64,000 nucleotides of DNA from Mortierella alpina (taxonomy: Eukaryota; Mortierellomycota; Mortierellomycetes; Mortierellales; Mortierellaceae). The position numbers and the translations under genes were made by a program. Position 1 is the stretch's first letter, and each line of letters starts with the position of its first letter. Where the stretch lies: assembly GCA_029449245.1 (NCBI GenBank), contig JANATF010000009.1:1674001-1738000 (forward strand). The letters are read 5' to 3'. Shown piece by piece: positions 8,108 through 20,800 of the stretch. Under the pieces are notes generated by a model. That model made no database searches. It was not told where the DNA came from and was given only the letters and a program-made list of their open reading frames with translations.

Positions 8108-10941
8108 ATGGCCGCATCCACCATCAGCACCAGCTCCGTCTCTGACAGCCACCCCAACGCGTTCTTTGAGACTGGCCCTAACCATATTCTCTGCAAGGTA
8201 TGGCATCCCAGCCACACTCGACTCGGACCACGCTGCTGACGACAGAGCTTTTACCTATTTCATCTATCATCTCGATCCAACTTTCAACTAGGTTCCCGGG
8301 CTGGATCAGCCCTCCTTCCCAGAGGAATTCGAGCACTCTTGGGATCTGAAGCACGTCCGCCTGCCATGCTCCGACAGAACCCACAAGAACGATGTCTCGC
8401 TTTGGCCTCAGATTGTCCAGGGTCTCGGTGAGCCCATCTTGAACTCGCAGCAGCTTTCGCAAGTCATGCTAGGATGGAACAAGTCCAAGGAGCAAGTATG
8501 GAACATCAACGCACTGGACGCCTTCCTCAACAACCGCAGTCTCGAGGAATCGGCTCTTCACCTCGACGGCACCCACTCGGATGGTATGCTTGAAGAATCG
8601 GATCGTCGAGCTCAGGCTGCCTTGGACTCTGACGATGACTATGGGTCCAACTATACCAATTCCGATGCTGAACCTGAGCACGGACAGGAACACAGCCAAA
8701 AACAGCAGCAGCAAAGCCATGGACAACAGGAATTAAATGCTTCGGCCCAAACCAGTGGACCCCTTCCGAGTCAATTCTTTAGCACTCTGGAACGACAACA
8801 CTTTTTCGACGTGACGCTCCCTCGAATGCAGGCGCTTGCCCTTCGATTGCCGGAGCTGATCCCCAAGAAGATCCCGTTCTTGATGATGCAAAAGGATTCG
8901 GCCATCACGCTCTCGCAGGAGCAAATTGCCTGCTTACTCGCCAACGCCTTCTTCAACACATTTCCCTGTCGAAACGCGCCATTCAAAAGAGGCAGGAAGA
9001 AAAAGCCTGCGTTCCCCAGAGCCCTCTCGGGCGGAGATGTGAGTCAGAAACAGCAGCAAGGACATGACAATGACGATGAGGACGACGACGACGAGGACCA
9101 GTCGGACGATGAACGAGCCAAGGGAAAGCAGGCCTCGCGTGGAGGCAAGAAGGCCAATCGAGGCGGTAGTGGCGGCGCCTCTTCTCGAGGTGGTCGAGGC
9201 GGTCATGTGCAGGGTCGTGGTAGCAAAAGAGCCTCTTTGACAGCGCCTCGTAAACCCAGAAAGCTTAGATCGTCAGGCCCTGCGGCTCAGTTTGAGTTCT
9301 TTGAAAACACCCCTGCCACAGCCTCGTCCATGGCTGACCAGGGGTTGTCGGCCAGCGTGGAAAATCTCACAGTGAAGGAGCATGATCAGGATCTGAATCA
9401 GGCAAAGGTTGCAGAAAAAGTGGAGGAGGAAAAGGACTATCTGCCCAAGTTGCCCTCCATCAACTTCATCAGCATGTTCTGGAGTGAAGAATCTCGCAAT
9501 CCTTGTTCGAGCACCCAGGCTGCCAAGCTTCGTTGCATCCTACATTACTTTGATCGAGTTACCGCAGAAAGTATGCTACAATTTTGTTTGGGTGCCTTTG
9601 CTCTATATTTTTATCGAGCTGGAGAAGCGGCGCTTCGGGGGCATGACTAACAACTTTCTGGCACTTCCTTCAAATAGTACCCAAGGGAACAGTGACGTAT
9701 CACCGTCAAGTGCTAAAGAAGCCTGCCTATTTAAACCCCGGTGAACGTCTTAACAAGCAAGACTTTGTATTGTCAAAGGTCACCCTAGATGCCACCACGC
9801 CCATCGAAGACGCCCCTGAAGGCGCACTGCAGCTGGATTTCGCCAACAAGAACCTCGGAGGAGGTGTCCTAGATAAGGTATGACGAGTCGTTGCACAGCC
9901 CCTGTCATCCGTTTCGAATCGATCATCCCACCTATTTTTATTTTCTGTTAACACTGGTGTTTTGTAATAATATTTGAACAGGGAGCGGTCCAGGAAGAGA
10001 TACGGTTCATGATTTGTCCCGAGTTGATTATTTCGCGACTCTTCACGCAGCAGCTCGAAGCCAACGAGGCTGTACTGATCAAGGGAGCTGAGCGGTATTC
10101 GAACTACATTGGCTACTCCAAGACCTTTGAGTGGTATTCTGACCACAGGGATCCCGCCCCACGGTAATAACGTGTTCACAGTTTCTCGCGGATGAAATTC
10201 TTGATTGAGAATTCGGAGGTAATTGCTAAAAAAAGTATTTACCGTCTCTCTCAACAGTGACAAATTGGGTAGACGCATGACCGAGATCTGTGCCCTTGAC
10301 GCACGCCCCTTCAAGTCCAGGATATCGCGCCTAGAGCAATTCGAAAAGCACTATCTCCTGCGTGAGATTAACAAGGCAATCGTCGGGTATCGCATGTCGC
10401 CCATTAATTCTTCGGAATGGGGTATGGCCAAAGCCAGTAATGACGAGGACAGGAGGAGCGACTCTAGCGCCGTGGATCGGTATCGGCCTATCGCGACTGG
10501 AAACTGGGGATGTGGTGCCTTTGGAGGTCATCTACAGCTCAAGTTTGTGCTTCAATGGATCGCTGCTTCTCTCTGTGGTGGATTTGATTCCCAAAGCAAG
10601 CGGTTAGGACAGGATGTTTTGTACTATACCTTTGGTATGCAACTGCTCGCTGATGAGATTGAGGAGTTTGTGAAGGTTATTGAAGGTGCCGACAAGGTCG
10701 TGGAACCCAGTAAGTATAGTTTTTTTACAGGCCACCAGCCGAATTCCTTGCTGACCTCTTCCCTCTTTTGGACTTGTACTGACGATCACCTCTTTATTAT
10801 AATCGCTCTCTGGAAATTGTAGAGCGTTTGATCGAATGCATCCTACAGTACCCTCGCCGAAACCCCGCAGGAGAAATCCAGGGCTTTAGAGAAAAGACAT
10901 TGCTAGAGTATCTGAGCAGCGCTATCGCGTTCGTGGCGTAG
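8108..10941 (+). CDS. PARG: Poly(ADP-ribose) glycohydrolase
   Basis: Exons 8108-8197, 8292-9570, 9678-9877, 9982-10163, 10258-10709 and 10823-10941 encode 773 aa. PARG removes poly(ADP-ribose) chains by cleaving ribose-ribose bonds, ending PARP signalling at damaged DNA. The catalytic signature is complete: GGG at 517-519 and QEE at about 527-529 (GGGVLDKGAVQEE), split by an intron exactly between its halves. Other PARG landmarks are EIPKGTVTYHR before it, and IATGNWGCGAFGG and LKFVLQWIAAS after it. An unusual feature is a low-complexity insert at about residues 245-330, with an acidic D/E run, KKANRGG and RGG repeats, which could bind RNA, nucleic acid or PAR. An upstream acidic/Gln-rich stretch covers about residues 165-215. 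The presence of PARG implies a PARP elsewhere in the genome. Confidence 0.93.
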
Positions 10942-10982
10942 TTTGGTAGCTCATGCTCTTCTCTTGCTGACGTTCATGAACG

Positions 10983-10988
10983 AATAAA
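10983..10988 (+). terminator. Polyadenylation signal of PARG
   Basis: AATAAA lies 42 bp after the PARG stop codon. It also faces the 3' end of the convergent minus-strand gene that ends at 11036. Confidence 0.55.
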
Positions 10989-11035
10989 GCTGCAAGAAGT
11001 ACCTTGTATTGTGATGAAAAGGTCTGTTTTGCAAG

Positions 11036-12640
11036 CTAGAATATACGTTTTGGCAGCTCGTACCATCCCCCGCCTATGTGCAACATTTCCAGTTTCTCCA
11101 GTCCCGAGAGTCGTTCCAAAATCATCCTCTCGAGTGCGGATCGTGTCCTTTTGGTGTTGTCCCGCTTTTCCTCCGGGGGCAGCAGCCGATCAACGCATAG
11201 GTCAAATGTGATCTGATCCATCGGTTTTGTTTCGTCCATATCCTTGATCCTGAGCATCAATCGCTTCAAATCCTTGCAGACCCATTCTCGTGTTGGCTCG
11301 TATGGCTTTAAAACCAGATTGGAAGACGATAAGAATGGGTTCGCCTCCATGGATAACTGAGAGGCTGGTCCTGGTACAGCACCCTCTTGCGCACCAGACG
11401 AGAATGCAGGGCCGAATGAGGTACACTCTTGAAGGGAATAAGGGATTTCCAGGGTCACCAGATGTGGACACATCTCGAACAACTCCCAGATATTGAATCG
11501 AAAGGCCCCTCCCAAATTCTGCGGTTGCTTGAACTGTAGACTGCTGCCCTCATCGATCAAGACTAGATTTTCAATCGTACCGGAGTGACGCTGCAATATG
11601 GCTTCCAAAAAATCGTCCACGATCAGAAGGGGCACCAGTCCTTCAAAAGAGACCAGAACTCCCGGTGCTGGTATCGTCTCAATAAAGGTTAGGAACTTTG
11701 CCGGTGCAGAACAAGTCGTCAGCATGGACAAGTGTGTAATCCCTTGGCAGCTGTCCCCGCGTTGAACAGATTCGTGCAGGTCTCTGAAATCTCCATGGAG
11801 TAGATGCAATAGGCTGAGGTGTGTTAGGTTGGGGACGTACTGTAAGATGGGTGGGAGGATGTTCCCGACAAACTCTAGCGTTTCCAGTTTCCTGTGCTTG
11901 AATGCGTAAAGCGAGCCTTCTCTTTGGTACCGTTGCTGCATTTCACTCCTGGTAGTGGTATGGTCGAAGTCGTACAATAGAGGAGCCTCCTGTCGAATGT
12001 GGCTCTCTGAGGCTCCCGACTCCACGACCGCTTCCACCGCATCCAGTTTTAGATGTCGAAGCTCTGGACAGGCGACCAGTATCCGGAGAAAATCGACTCT
12101 GGACATGGCCCAGTTCCACAGCTCGATCGTCGTCAGATTCCCGAGATCCTGAAACATGGTGGCCCAGAGTCGGAATGCCCGATTACCCAAGTGAGTGTGT
12201 CTACCATAACACCGCCAGCAAAGCGACCTGAGGCTATCGCGATTCCTGTGGATGATCTCGTACAAGCACCCGCGACCGCCATCCTCGCGGTCTTTCGATC
12301 CGCACGTTGAGACATCGAGCTTTGTGAGGTGCGCCACTGACGTTTGGTTGAACACTGAGGTGTCCTCGATGCGGCCTGCAGATAGGACTCGAACGTGTTG
12401 GCCGTGTTTTGTAAGCGCTGCTTCGTGGCAGCGGGCGAGTCTGTGCGGGGAGATGCTGACAGAGTGCCAGTACAGCGGTAGGAAGTCTATGGCCCATTGC
12501 TTCGAGACGAGAATGCACAGCGCGAGATCTTTTTTGGTCAAGAATCGTGCGATGAGAGTGCGGATCTCAACGAGGTCGAGAGCATGCAGTGGGGGTACGG
12601 GTGATTGCGCAGGTCCTGGTGGGCGGGAGGCCGGGATCAT
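11036..12640 (-). CDS. F-box/leucine-rich-repeat-like protein
   Basis: A single exon encodes 534 aa. The F-box spans about residues 15-60 (LHALDLVEIRTLIARFL, then CILVSKQWA, then YWHSVSI). The rest has irregular leucine-rich units (LTKLDVS, LTTIELWNW, LRHLKLDAV, LTHLSLLHLL, LKRLMLRI). It is probably an SCF substrate receptor. The frame is open upstream to an ATG at 12760, which would add a hydrophobic segment. The ATG at 12640 is preferred because it starts just before the F-box. The architecture matches the gene at 5154-6716, but the proteins differ enough that they are not recent duplicates. The gene is convergent with PARG, with 94 bp between the stop codons. Confidence 0.83.
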   Translation of the reverse strand: MIPASRPPGPAQSPVPPLHALDLVEIRTLIARFLTKKDLALCILVSKQWAIDFLPLYWHSVSISPHRLARCHEAALTKHGQHVRVLSAGRIEDTSVFNQTSVAHLTKLDVSTCGSKDREDGGRGCLYEIIHRNRDSLRSLCWRCYGRHTHLGNRAFRLWATMFQDLGNLTTIELWNWAMSRVDFLRILVACPELRHLKLDAVEAVVESGASESHIRQEAPLLYDFDHTTTRSEMQQRYQREGSLYAFKHRKLETLEFVGNILPPILQYVPNLTHLSLLHLLHGDFRDLHESVQRGDSCQGITHLSMLTTCSAPAKFLTFIETIPAPGVLVSFEGLVPLLIVDDFLEAILQRHSGTIENLVLIDEGSSLQFKQPQNLGGAFRFNIWELFEMCPHLVTLEIPYSLQECTSFGPAFSSGAQEGAVPGPASQLSMEANPFLSSSNLVLKPYEPTREWVCKDLKRLMLRIKDMDETKPMDQITFDLCVDRLLPPEEKRDNTKRTRSALERMILERLSGLEKLEMLHIGGGWYELPKRIF

Positions 12641-13050
12641 GTCGTTCGACTGCAGAGGATGGTGGACGGGGCAGAGAATGAAGAGCATGTAAAGAACATG
12701 CATCAGGAAAATTCGAGAGCAGAGGTGTTTCAGATGCATCGGCCGTCGTGGCGCATCCACGCGTCTTACTCTGCCTCCTTCGCATAGTTCGCAGAATCAT
12801 GTCGAATTCCCGTGTTCTGCGGTGCTATGAAAGACAACGCGCCATCCTGCCCTCGCTCACCTACGAAAGTCCTAGCAAGAGTCGTAGGCGCCTCCGTCTC
12901 GTCTCCACGGTTGGCACAGAGTGCTACGCCGACGCTCGTGCGACAGAAGAATATTCATGCAGCGAGCTTGGTTGTTTTTCCACGCCTGGAAGCACTACAT
13001 TTGGGCGGAGCACATGTCAGGAAAGCTTTGCTTACATTCATGCATCCGGA

Positions 13051-13068
13051 GGGGGGGGGGGGGGGGGG
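13051..13068. repeat. Poly-G run
   Basis: Eighteen consecutive G on the plus strand, preceded by GGA. Such a run could form a G-quadruplex and is error-prone in sequencing, so its length is uncertain. Confidence 0.9.
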
Positions 13069-13441
13069 TTACGCCGACCCAAGCCTTGCATGAAAATGCA
13101 TTGCGAGCCTCAAAGAAGGATGGGAACGGGATACCTGGACTTGGGCGTCTCACGGTTTAGCATTGTTCCTTAGCATATCATTGGTGTAAGTTTTGTTTTG
13201 GTTCCCGGATCGCCTTACAGTCTGTCGTTCCATGCCTTCGGGCATTTCAAGAGCGCGTTGGTGTTTGAGGGTCGTCCAACGATCGGATACATGTTGAAAC
13301 GTTCGAAAAGTACATGCACTCCGTTGAACATGTTCTTTCCGTTCATACTCCCCTCCTTGTAAGATCGATGTGCGCCCGACAGAGTAAATCGCACGTGTAG
13401 AGGCCTATGAAACACAGCGAGAGAGTATGGCGCCCGCGGTA

Positions 13442-13497
13442 TCCTGGCGTGCGTATGATGGCTCTGTGCTCCTGGCGTGCGTATGATGGCTCTGTGC
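13442..13497. repeat. Exact 28-bp tandem duplication
   Basis: The 28-bp unit at 13442-13469, beginning TCCTGGCGTGCG, is repeated exactly at 13470-13497. It is a recent local duplication in non-coding DNA. Confidence 0.95.
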
Positions 13498-16400
13498 CCA
13501 CAGCGGAAAAAAAAGGGAAGGACATGCATGCATCATGCTCATATTTACCGTTGCAGGTCAGTCCACATGAGGCTCCGAAAAAAAGACGTATGCATCAAGG
13601 GACGCTCTTATCCTTGACACACACCCACAAAGCACTTACTTCCCGTGTACACCCTCATTCTCTGTAACACGCCTGCTAGTCGTTCTTCCGAGACACGAGG
13701 TGCATCCTTCGCATTAAAATCATGCTGTAGTCCTCACTCTGTTGACATGTATTTATGGACCATTGCATTGTGCCTGAATGCCTGGCAACTTGTGATTACT
13801 GAGACTCACCCCCTCCCTAACTTAAAAAAATCAGGAATGAATTTCATCAGTGGACCATGGGGGCTATTGGCTTGTCCTGTACATTTTTCACTGTACCTGT
13901 GCAAGACGACCTACCCAAGTCAAAAAGATCTTAGATGGTCATATCTGATCGACTTTCTCCATGGACGCACAAGTACATGCATCCGTCTCCAGATGCAATC
14001 TTTTGAACGTCAAGATCGAGATACCATCTGAACGTCCAATACATGGGCCATCTCCTTTTTCACTCGGTCCCCCTTGAACGATGAGATCCTGCATCAGAGC
14101 AAGGAGTTTAGGTAGCGCAGCCATTGGTTTATTAGTGGATGGCAAGGTATAGGCTGAAAAGGTCGGCGTCCTGATAAAAACAGGTCGTCTCCTGGGCGTA
14201 CCAACCATTCAGAGTAATGTCTTGAAACCCAAAGCACGCGGCGGGAGAGAGAGGAAAGTTGCAGGAATGCACAAAATCTAGAGTGCATGATACGCAGAAC
14301 AATGGAGGTTGCGGCCCTCTTTGTCTCTGTGGGATAATTGTTCATAGGGGCAGCCGCCTGACCTGACCGTTGAAGGGGAATGTGTAACTTGGCCATGCAG
14401 AGCACATGGTAGTATGTTCACCGTGTAAAAAAAATATATATAGAAGTGAGCAGAGCGTTCCCGCATGCGAGGGAGCCATGGCTATTCGATAAACAAATGC
14501 GTTCTGAACAGACTAGTCTGCATACGGGGTTCCCTTTTCTCGTGCAGCGCAGCGAGCACTGTTGATGCCTTTGGGCGAAAAACTTCGCACCGAAATCGCC
14601 GAGGCTGTTGCAAGAAACAGATGAGGCACAGCAGCACCCTGGGACATGTATTTTGTAAAAAGTCATAGAGAAAAGGGGGGTGAAGAAACAATTTGCGATT
14701 ACGGCACACTGTTCCCAAAAAAAACAGAAAACCCGCGGAGGAGCAGACTCACACAGCCCTCGCGTTTTGAATCTCGTTGATTTTTTCTGCGAATGGCAAG
14801 AGCCCGTAGCGTGGATGAGGTGCTCCTCCTTTTCACGTTGGTAGGATCCTTTCAGTGGATCATCTGATGTTCCTCTCCCCCAGAGTTTTAGGCGGGAGAT
14901 GCGGTTTTCCTTCTGTCGGACAACGATAGTAAAATAGGGGTCGGGCTTTGCTGTCAAAGCACTGCTGAACCAATGGATTGGGAAGGCTTTAAGTTGACCC
15001 AAAGAAACCAGACTCGTCCGCCAGAAAAAAAAGGGCTGTTTGACGTTCTTTCCTCGGAGCCCCTTGAACAGCAACGTGCACCAACAAATCAACAGAGATC
15101 AGCCCTCGAGGCAGGAGCAGGAACAGGAGCAGGAGAACACCGAGTCACGCTGTCCATTCCTGGGTCGAGACGGGTAACAATAGCCGCACTGTTCGGTGAA
15201 CCAAGATTCAACTAGGATGGTGTCTAAAGTTCGAAGGAAAGGGAAATCGAAGCAGGATCAATTTATGTAACGAGGTTCCCTTCTACTACCGATGTAAGAT
15301 TGGTCTAGCGGCGCAGACGTGGGTGTTTTGAGGAAAACAAAGGTGGTGCGTGTACAGTAGAAGAAAAAAGGGGGGGGGGAGTAACGGAGGGTTGTCGATT
15401 GATGGGCGGGAAGACAGTAGACCACGCATTTTCTTTGCTTTAAAGGGCCTAACCCTCTTATGCAAGGACGTCAAGAGGAGGCCATGTTACATGGTAGCGG
15501 ACTGCTCATGTTTCCCGCCAGGATCCCTGGTTGCATTACTTTTTACACCCTCCTCCTCAAACCCTCATGAGAATTTACCCGACCATGCAGAAAAGGACTG
15601 ATGGACATTTGGCTTTTCAAGGGTAGTAAAGAGAGAAAAAAGGAATCTATTTCTGCGAGCAAGTGGCCAGTACACTGGAAAACAAAGAAGTCAAGGGATA
15701 GATAGACCCGAAAAAAGGCAAAGGAAGAAGGACGGAGCAAAAGGGAGGGGGTGATACTATTTCTGTTGAGTGAAATATAACACTTTGTAATGACTTCGAG
15801 TACTGTGGAGCTTGTAAGCAAAGAGGATGAGTTAATACCAACCGCCGAGGCTCTGATTGTTGCTGTCACCACGCATGTCGCGCTCGCCATACAACCTATT
15901 AGATGAATGCTCAACCATGGCACTCTTGCTTTATGCCGGTAGGATGGTAATTGCAATCGCAAAAAAAAAGGAGTGAAATGAACGGATCGAGCAGACGGGA
16001 TGGTTCGTGCATACCTTTATGTATCATTTGCAGTACTGTTCATGTCCACTGCTCTTACTAGAGTCACTGGCAAAGGGCGATCGATGGCTCCTCCAGTGTC
16101 GTTGCTTACACGCCCGCACAGGCTGTCTACATTCCTGTGCCTGGGTGCCCGAGCAAACGACCGTCTGAGCGATAGGAGTGAAAGAGCGCGCCAAAGAGAG
16201 AGGGACTCCTTTGCCGCCGCCATGGCGCTCCTCTCTTTTTTTCCAGTCCCGCTCGCTCGGTGTGCGAATGTATCAATCACGGAAGATGTCTGTGTGGTGC
16301 GCGCCCGTTCATGCAAGTCTATATGAAGCGAAAAGTGCTCTCGCCCAAATTCACTCCTTCGTACCTTTGAGGACAGGCTGAGGTTGCAGCTGTTGTGCCC

Positions 16401-17899
16401 ATGTACACAGATGGCCCCCCTCTCCCACTGCAAGGCCGTTTGTAATTTTTCACACTAATGGCTCGTGTTTTGCACTGACCTGTCCTCATATGCAGCCATG
16501 GCCAGGATGAATGAATGGAATGAATGCGCTCTCCTATTCTGTCCGTCCACTCTATTCACTTTTCGACTCATTCACTTCTCTGTCCCTCGTTGGCAACAGT
16601 GTGCTGACCCCCATTTCATCGGCCAGATTCAAACAAACAGGTATTGCACACCCCCCTTCTTTGTGCTCTTTGTTCTTCCTTCCATCCCCCCCACCGTCCC
16701 CTTCTTTTTTTTTTACCTGTCTCTCTGTCTCTCTCTCTTTCTCTCTCTCACACACACACTTTTCGTTCACTCTGTCCTGTTGATCAGGAAAGCGGCTTCC
16801 ACAAGGTAGACACTCACATTTTATTACCCTCGCCTTTGTTGAGTGCTTCGTGGGCGTATTTTATTCTTTCCTTGTTGATGTCAACAAATTCGACAAATTC
16901 GCCTCCTTATCACTCTCGCCACGCTCTGGCTCGCGCTCAGTACTCTCTCTCTCGCTCCACCCGTGTCCTTGCTCTTCTTCTCTGGCTCCAAACGCGTTCA
17001 TACAACTCTGCAACGCCCTCTGCTTCCATATCGGGCCTGGCCGTTCTTTTTTGCCTTCTCTTCCTCACTCCTTCTTGTCTTTTCTTTTTACTCCTCTCTT
17101 CCTTCCCTAATTGCATGCAACACTCCACCTCCATCGCCCATCCACACCTCGCATCCCTTAATCCATTCTGGCGTTTGGCCGCATTGGCGCAACCACATCG
17201 CTCCTACCCTTGTAGCCAGTGAACCGTCTCCTCCGCTCTCAACCATCTCGCACACACTCCCTCTGCCCTCGACAGGAACCGTTCGTCTCCTCTGCTCCTG
17301 CTCTCATACTCCCCCCAGCCGTCCTTGCCCTTCTTATCCCCCTCCTCCTTTTCCTGCCTCCGTCCGTGCGCCTCGCGAGCCACTTTTCTGTGCCTCCACT
17401 CCCATTGCGCCGCTTGACTCCTCCTCCCAGCGCGCATTCTGTCTCCGCCTGACATTACCTCTCATTCCTCTCGGTCAGACATAGCCAATACCTCTCGACA
17501 CCTTTTCCGACGACGCGTACACCCCTTACTCTCTATACCAGCAAAATCTCGCGTCCTTCGCCAAACCACCTTACTCTCTTGCTCTCCATCTCACTCTCTC
17601 TCGCATACTCCTATACTCTCCACACTCTCTGCAACAGGTCACTTGCTCTGCTGCTTCTCTCTTCCCCTCGACTTTGCTTTTCTCGTCGGCCTTTGCTGCG
17701 AGGACTTACCTCGCCCATTTCTCATAGACTTCTGCCAGATTCAACCTCTATCTTGTCCAACAAGAACATGTCCATCCAGCATCACTAGCAGCCCACGGTA
17801 GCAACCTCACGACCCCCTCCGTCGCCTCCTCCTCTCCCACTCTTCAGCGTCGTTCTCCACCCTCATTGTCCCTCACTCACCTCCTCTACCTAGTGTCCC

Positions 17900-20800
17900 A
17901 TGACAGCGCAAAACATCAGTCTCCCAACTGTTGACTCGCTGTTAGCCAACACACTCCAGCTTCACAGACAACTGGACAAGAGCCATTCAGGGACGCCTAG
18001 ATCCTCAACCCAACAGCAACAGAGACGTCAGCGTCAGGGGTCAACAGGAGGGCCAGGAACGCGTATGGTTGCGAGGACAGTAATAGGAGCGGATAAGCCC
18101 GCCAGGGCTGACAGCGCACTGACCGGTCTTGGACTGGGATCAACTCTAATTGCTGGAGATAATTCAACGCCAATACCAACTCACAGCCAGAGCAGTAACA
18201 GCGGCAGTGCAGACGCAACAAGTCGGTCCCATCCTGCTTCGCCATCCGTCAATACAGCAAATGCCCCAGGAAGTCCCCGGCCGTTCGCTATGGTCGGCTC
18301 TCCTCTCATGTCCTTACCTCCGGAGCACTCCTCCTGCTCATCTCCTCCCTCTACGCCCACAATGTCCTCGTTCTCATCTCCACAAATACCGCGCCTTCCT
18401 TCAGCTTCAACTTTTGTCCCTGGAGTAGGACAATTGCAGCCACAACCTCTGCAGCAGCCGGACGTTACACCAGGCCCCATTGACTCTGCAGTACCTTATT
18501 CCATGCCATGTAAAGTTAGCAACACCAATAGCGATGCCAATGGCAGCGCTTCTGTCCCTTATACCCGATCCTACGCGAAAAGTCTCTCAGCAGGAACTCA
18601 TCTACAACAGCCAAACCCCTTGCACCAACCCCAGCACCATGTCCGGCGTATCAAGACCTCCCTCGGCGCATTAGCCACTATGGACCTCACTGGCCAGCTA
18701 GTGCACCCACTTTTAGGACGCGACGCTAAGGAAGATTCGTCCTTGATTCCGATCAATGTACGCTACGTCTCCAAGGACCTCTGGATCAGGATCGATATTC
18801 CTCGGAATATTCCCGTCAACAAGGCTAGAGATCTCATCCTCCAGAAGTGTCAGCTTACGACAGCTCCTTCTTCGGCACCATCCTCGGTGGCCGATGCCAC
18901 ATTTTTGGAAGATGACCTGACTTTTCTGGCAGCAGGAAGGAGAGTTGAGGACATATCTAAAACGATTGAGTGCAAGGCTGTCAAGTCAGGACGAGCAAAG
19001 AGTGAGGCGGACGGCATTGAAATTGCAGCGAGGATTCGGGATGATGCCAAAAACGCAAGCACAGTTCTGGAGAGGAACAAGGAAAAGACCAAAAGCAACA
19101 TCGGCCCCATTACACAAAAATCATTACCTTCTTGCGATACTCAGTCATCGACTTCCAACAAGTCTGTTACGCAGTCATCATCAAGGTCCCAACACGGCGC
19201 AAGTTCATCCGAGAAGGGGCCTCATCGGTCGCAGTTGGTGCTGGAGGAAGGTGATAAATCACGAGCTGATGTTCTAGCAGCCAGGCTGGAGATGTTTGCA
19301 GACAGCATTCATGGCTTTGGCGATGAGGCAGCCAAGATCAACTATGCCAAAGCCATCCTCTTACAAAATGCCACTAGCATTCACCAGAACCATGGACAGG
19401 AGGCAGAGTCGTCCCACCAACAGTCTGGACCTAACAAAACGCAACAACTGAAGCGTTTGCTCTCAAATTCTTCATCGCAGAACGATGAGAGCCATGGCAC
19501 CAGTCCCCCCGATCGTACCCATCGAGAGGGCGGCACAAACAAGATAGGACAGTTGCCGGTTTGGAGCCCATGGAGGGATCGACACAGCAGCCATCCTGGA
19601 AAACACTTTGAGCGTAACATGCCTGACCACGGAGACATGCTGCTCAGCTGTCCCAAGGACGGGAACCATATCCACCAGAGCGAGGCGATGAGGAAAGATT
19701 GCGAAGAGTGGAAAGCCTCCTTTGGACTCTTTTGGGTTGCAGCAGTATGTCGACCCAAGAATGCATACAGTCATTGTCTTATCTCCCGACGTGCGATGAA
19801 TTGTTCTTGTTTTACAGCTCTAACCGCAGCTATTGCATTTTTTTTCTTGACCAGGGTCACTGGTTAGATGACTCACGGCTGATAAACTCATACACTTTAC
19901 AACCTCAGGATCTGCTCGAACTCCAGCTCCGGAGCCATTATATCCAGTTGCCTCCACCGGGTGGCGATCTCAACTATGGCGACCACTATGCGGAAGGAAC
20001 ACTTTTCAAGCTGTCCAAGAAGAGCAAATCTGTCAGCATGCTTACGAACCACAGTAGCAAAGAGGCATTGGGGGTTTGGAAGGAGCGCTGGGTGGTGCTA
20101 CAGGGGCACAGATTGCTTATCTATCACAAGCGCAAGGTAAGACCCAGGATGCGATAGGCCAAAGAGCCGTGATGACGACTGGTACTCGTCTCTGCATTGA
20201 TGGTTCCTGACAGGTGTTTTCTAAATATCACGCAGGACACCACGAAGAAAACAATTGTGCTGCCCGTCCCTCTGACGGTTGTAAGCAGAACCTTACCGGC
20301 AAACTCGCGCCATCAATTCAAGTTCACAACAACGAATCCCGTAAGCATGTCATCCACGATGCTAGCTCTCGATATTTCGACAGATCCTGCAGAGCCCAAG
20401 GTTTGCTTCCGAGGCACAAGTGAACATGTAAGGCCGCTCAAACTACATCCGCTCATGTAGGGGTTATTCTAAGGATATACATACATTGGAGATCTGACAT
20501 GGAACAATGACACCTTTAGGACCTCAATCATTGGACGAGGATCTTCCACTCGCTCAACGGTGGCAACGCACTTGCTGGATCACTGATGCTCAATCGGATG
20601 GGACCCATCTCACCGCTCCTAGGAGGATCCGATGGCGCCTCTTCGAGGACCGCTGAACATGGACCCTCTACTTTGGCAGGATTCTCGGCAGAAAGAAAGC
20701 GGCATAACACGACCAGCGCCTTCCTCAGCAACGCAACAACGGTGCCATCGATCAACCCGATACTGATCTCTAACGCACAGGCCGCGTTCTCGAATCTCGG

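Larger units (their letters stand above)
12641..17899. other. 5.3-kb gene-poor interval
   Basis: I find no gene that I can support. The longest open frame (minus, 14418-15092) has no ATG-anchored domain or family pattern. The interval contains an 18-base G run, an exact 28-bp tandem duplication and several A or T runs. From about 16,640 to 17,899 the plus strand is strikingly C+T-rich with (CT)n and (CA)n patches, which looks like a long promoter and leader of the large gene that starts at 17900. Confidence 0.55.

Noticed and set aside
14418-15092. A 224-codon minus-strand open frame in the gene-poor block
   Set aside because: The translation is Phe/Ser/Cys-rich without domain pattern or signal peptide and lies across T- and A-runs. 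No splice partners were found. It looks like chance openness.
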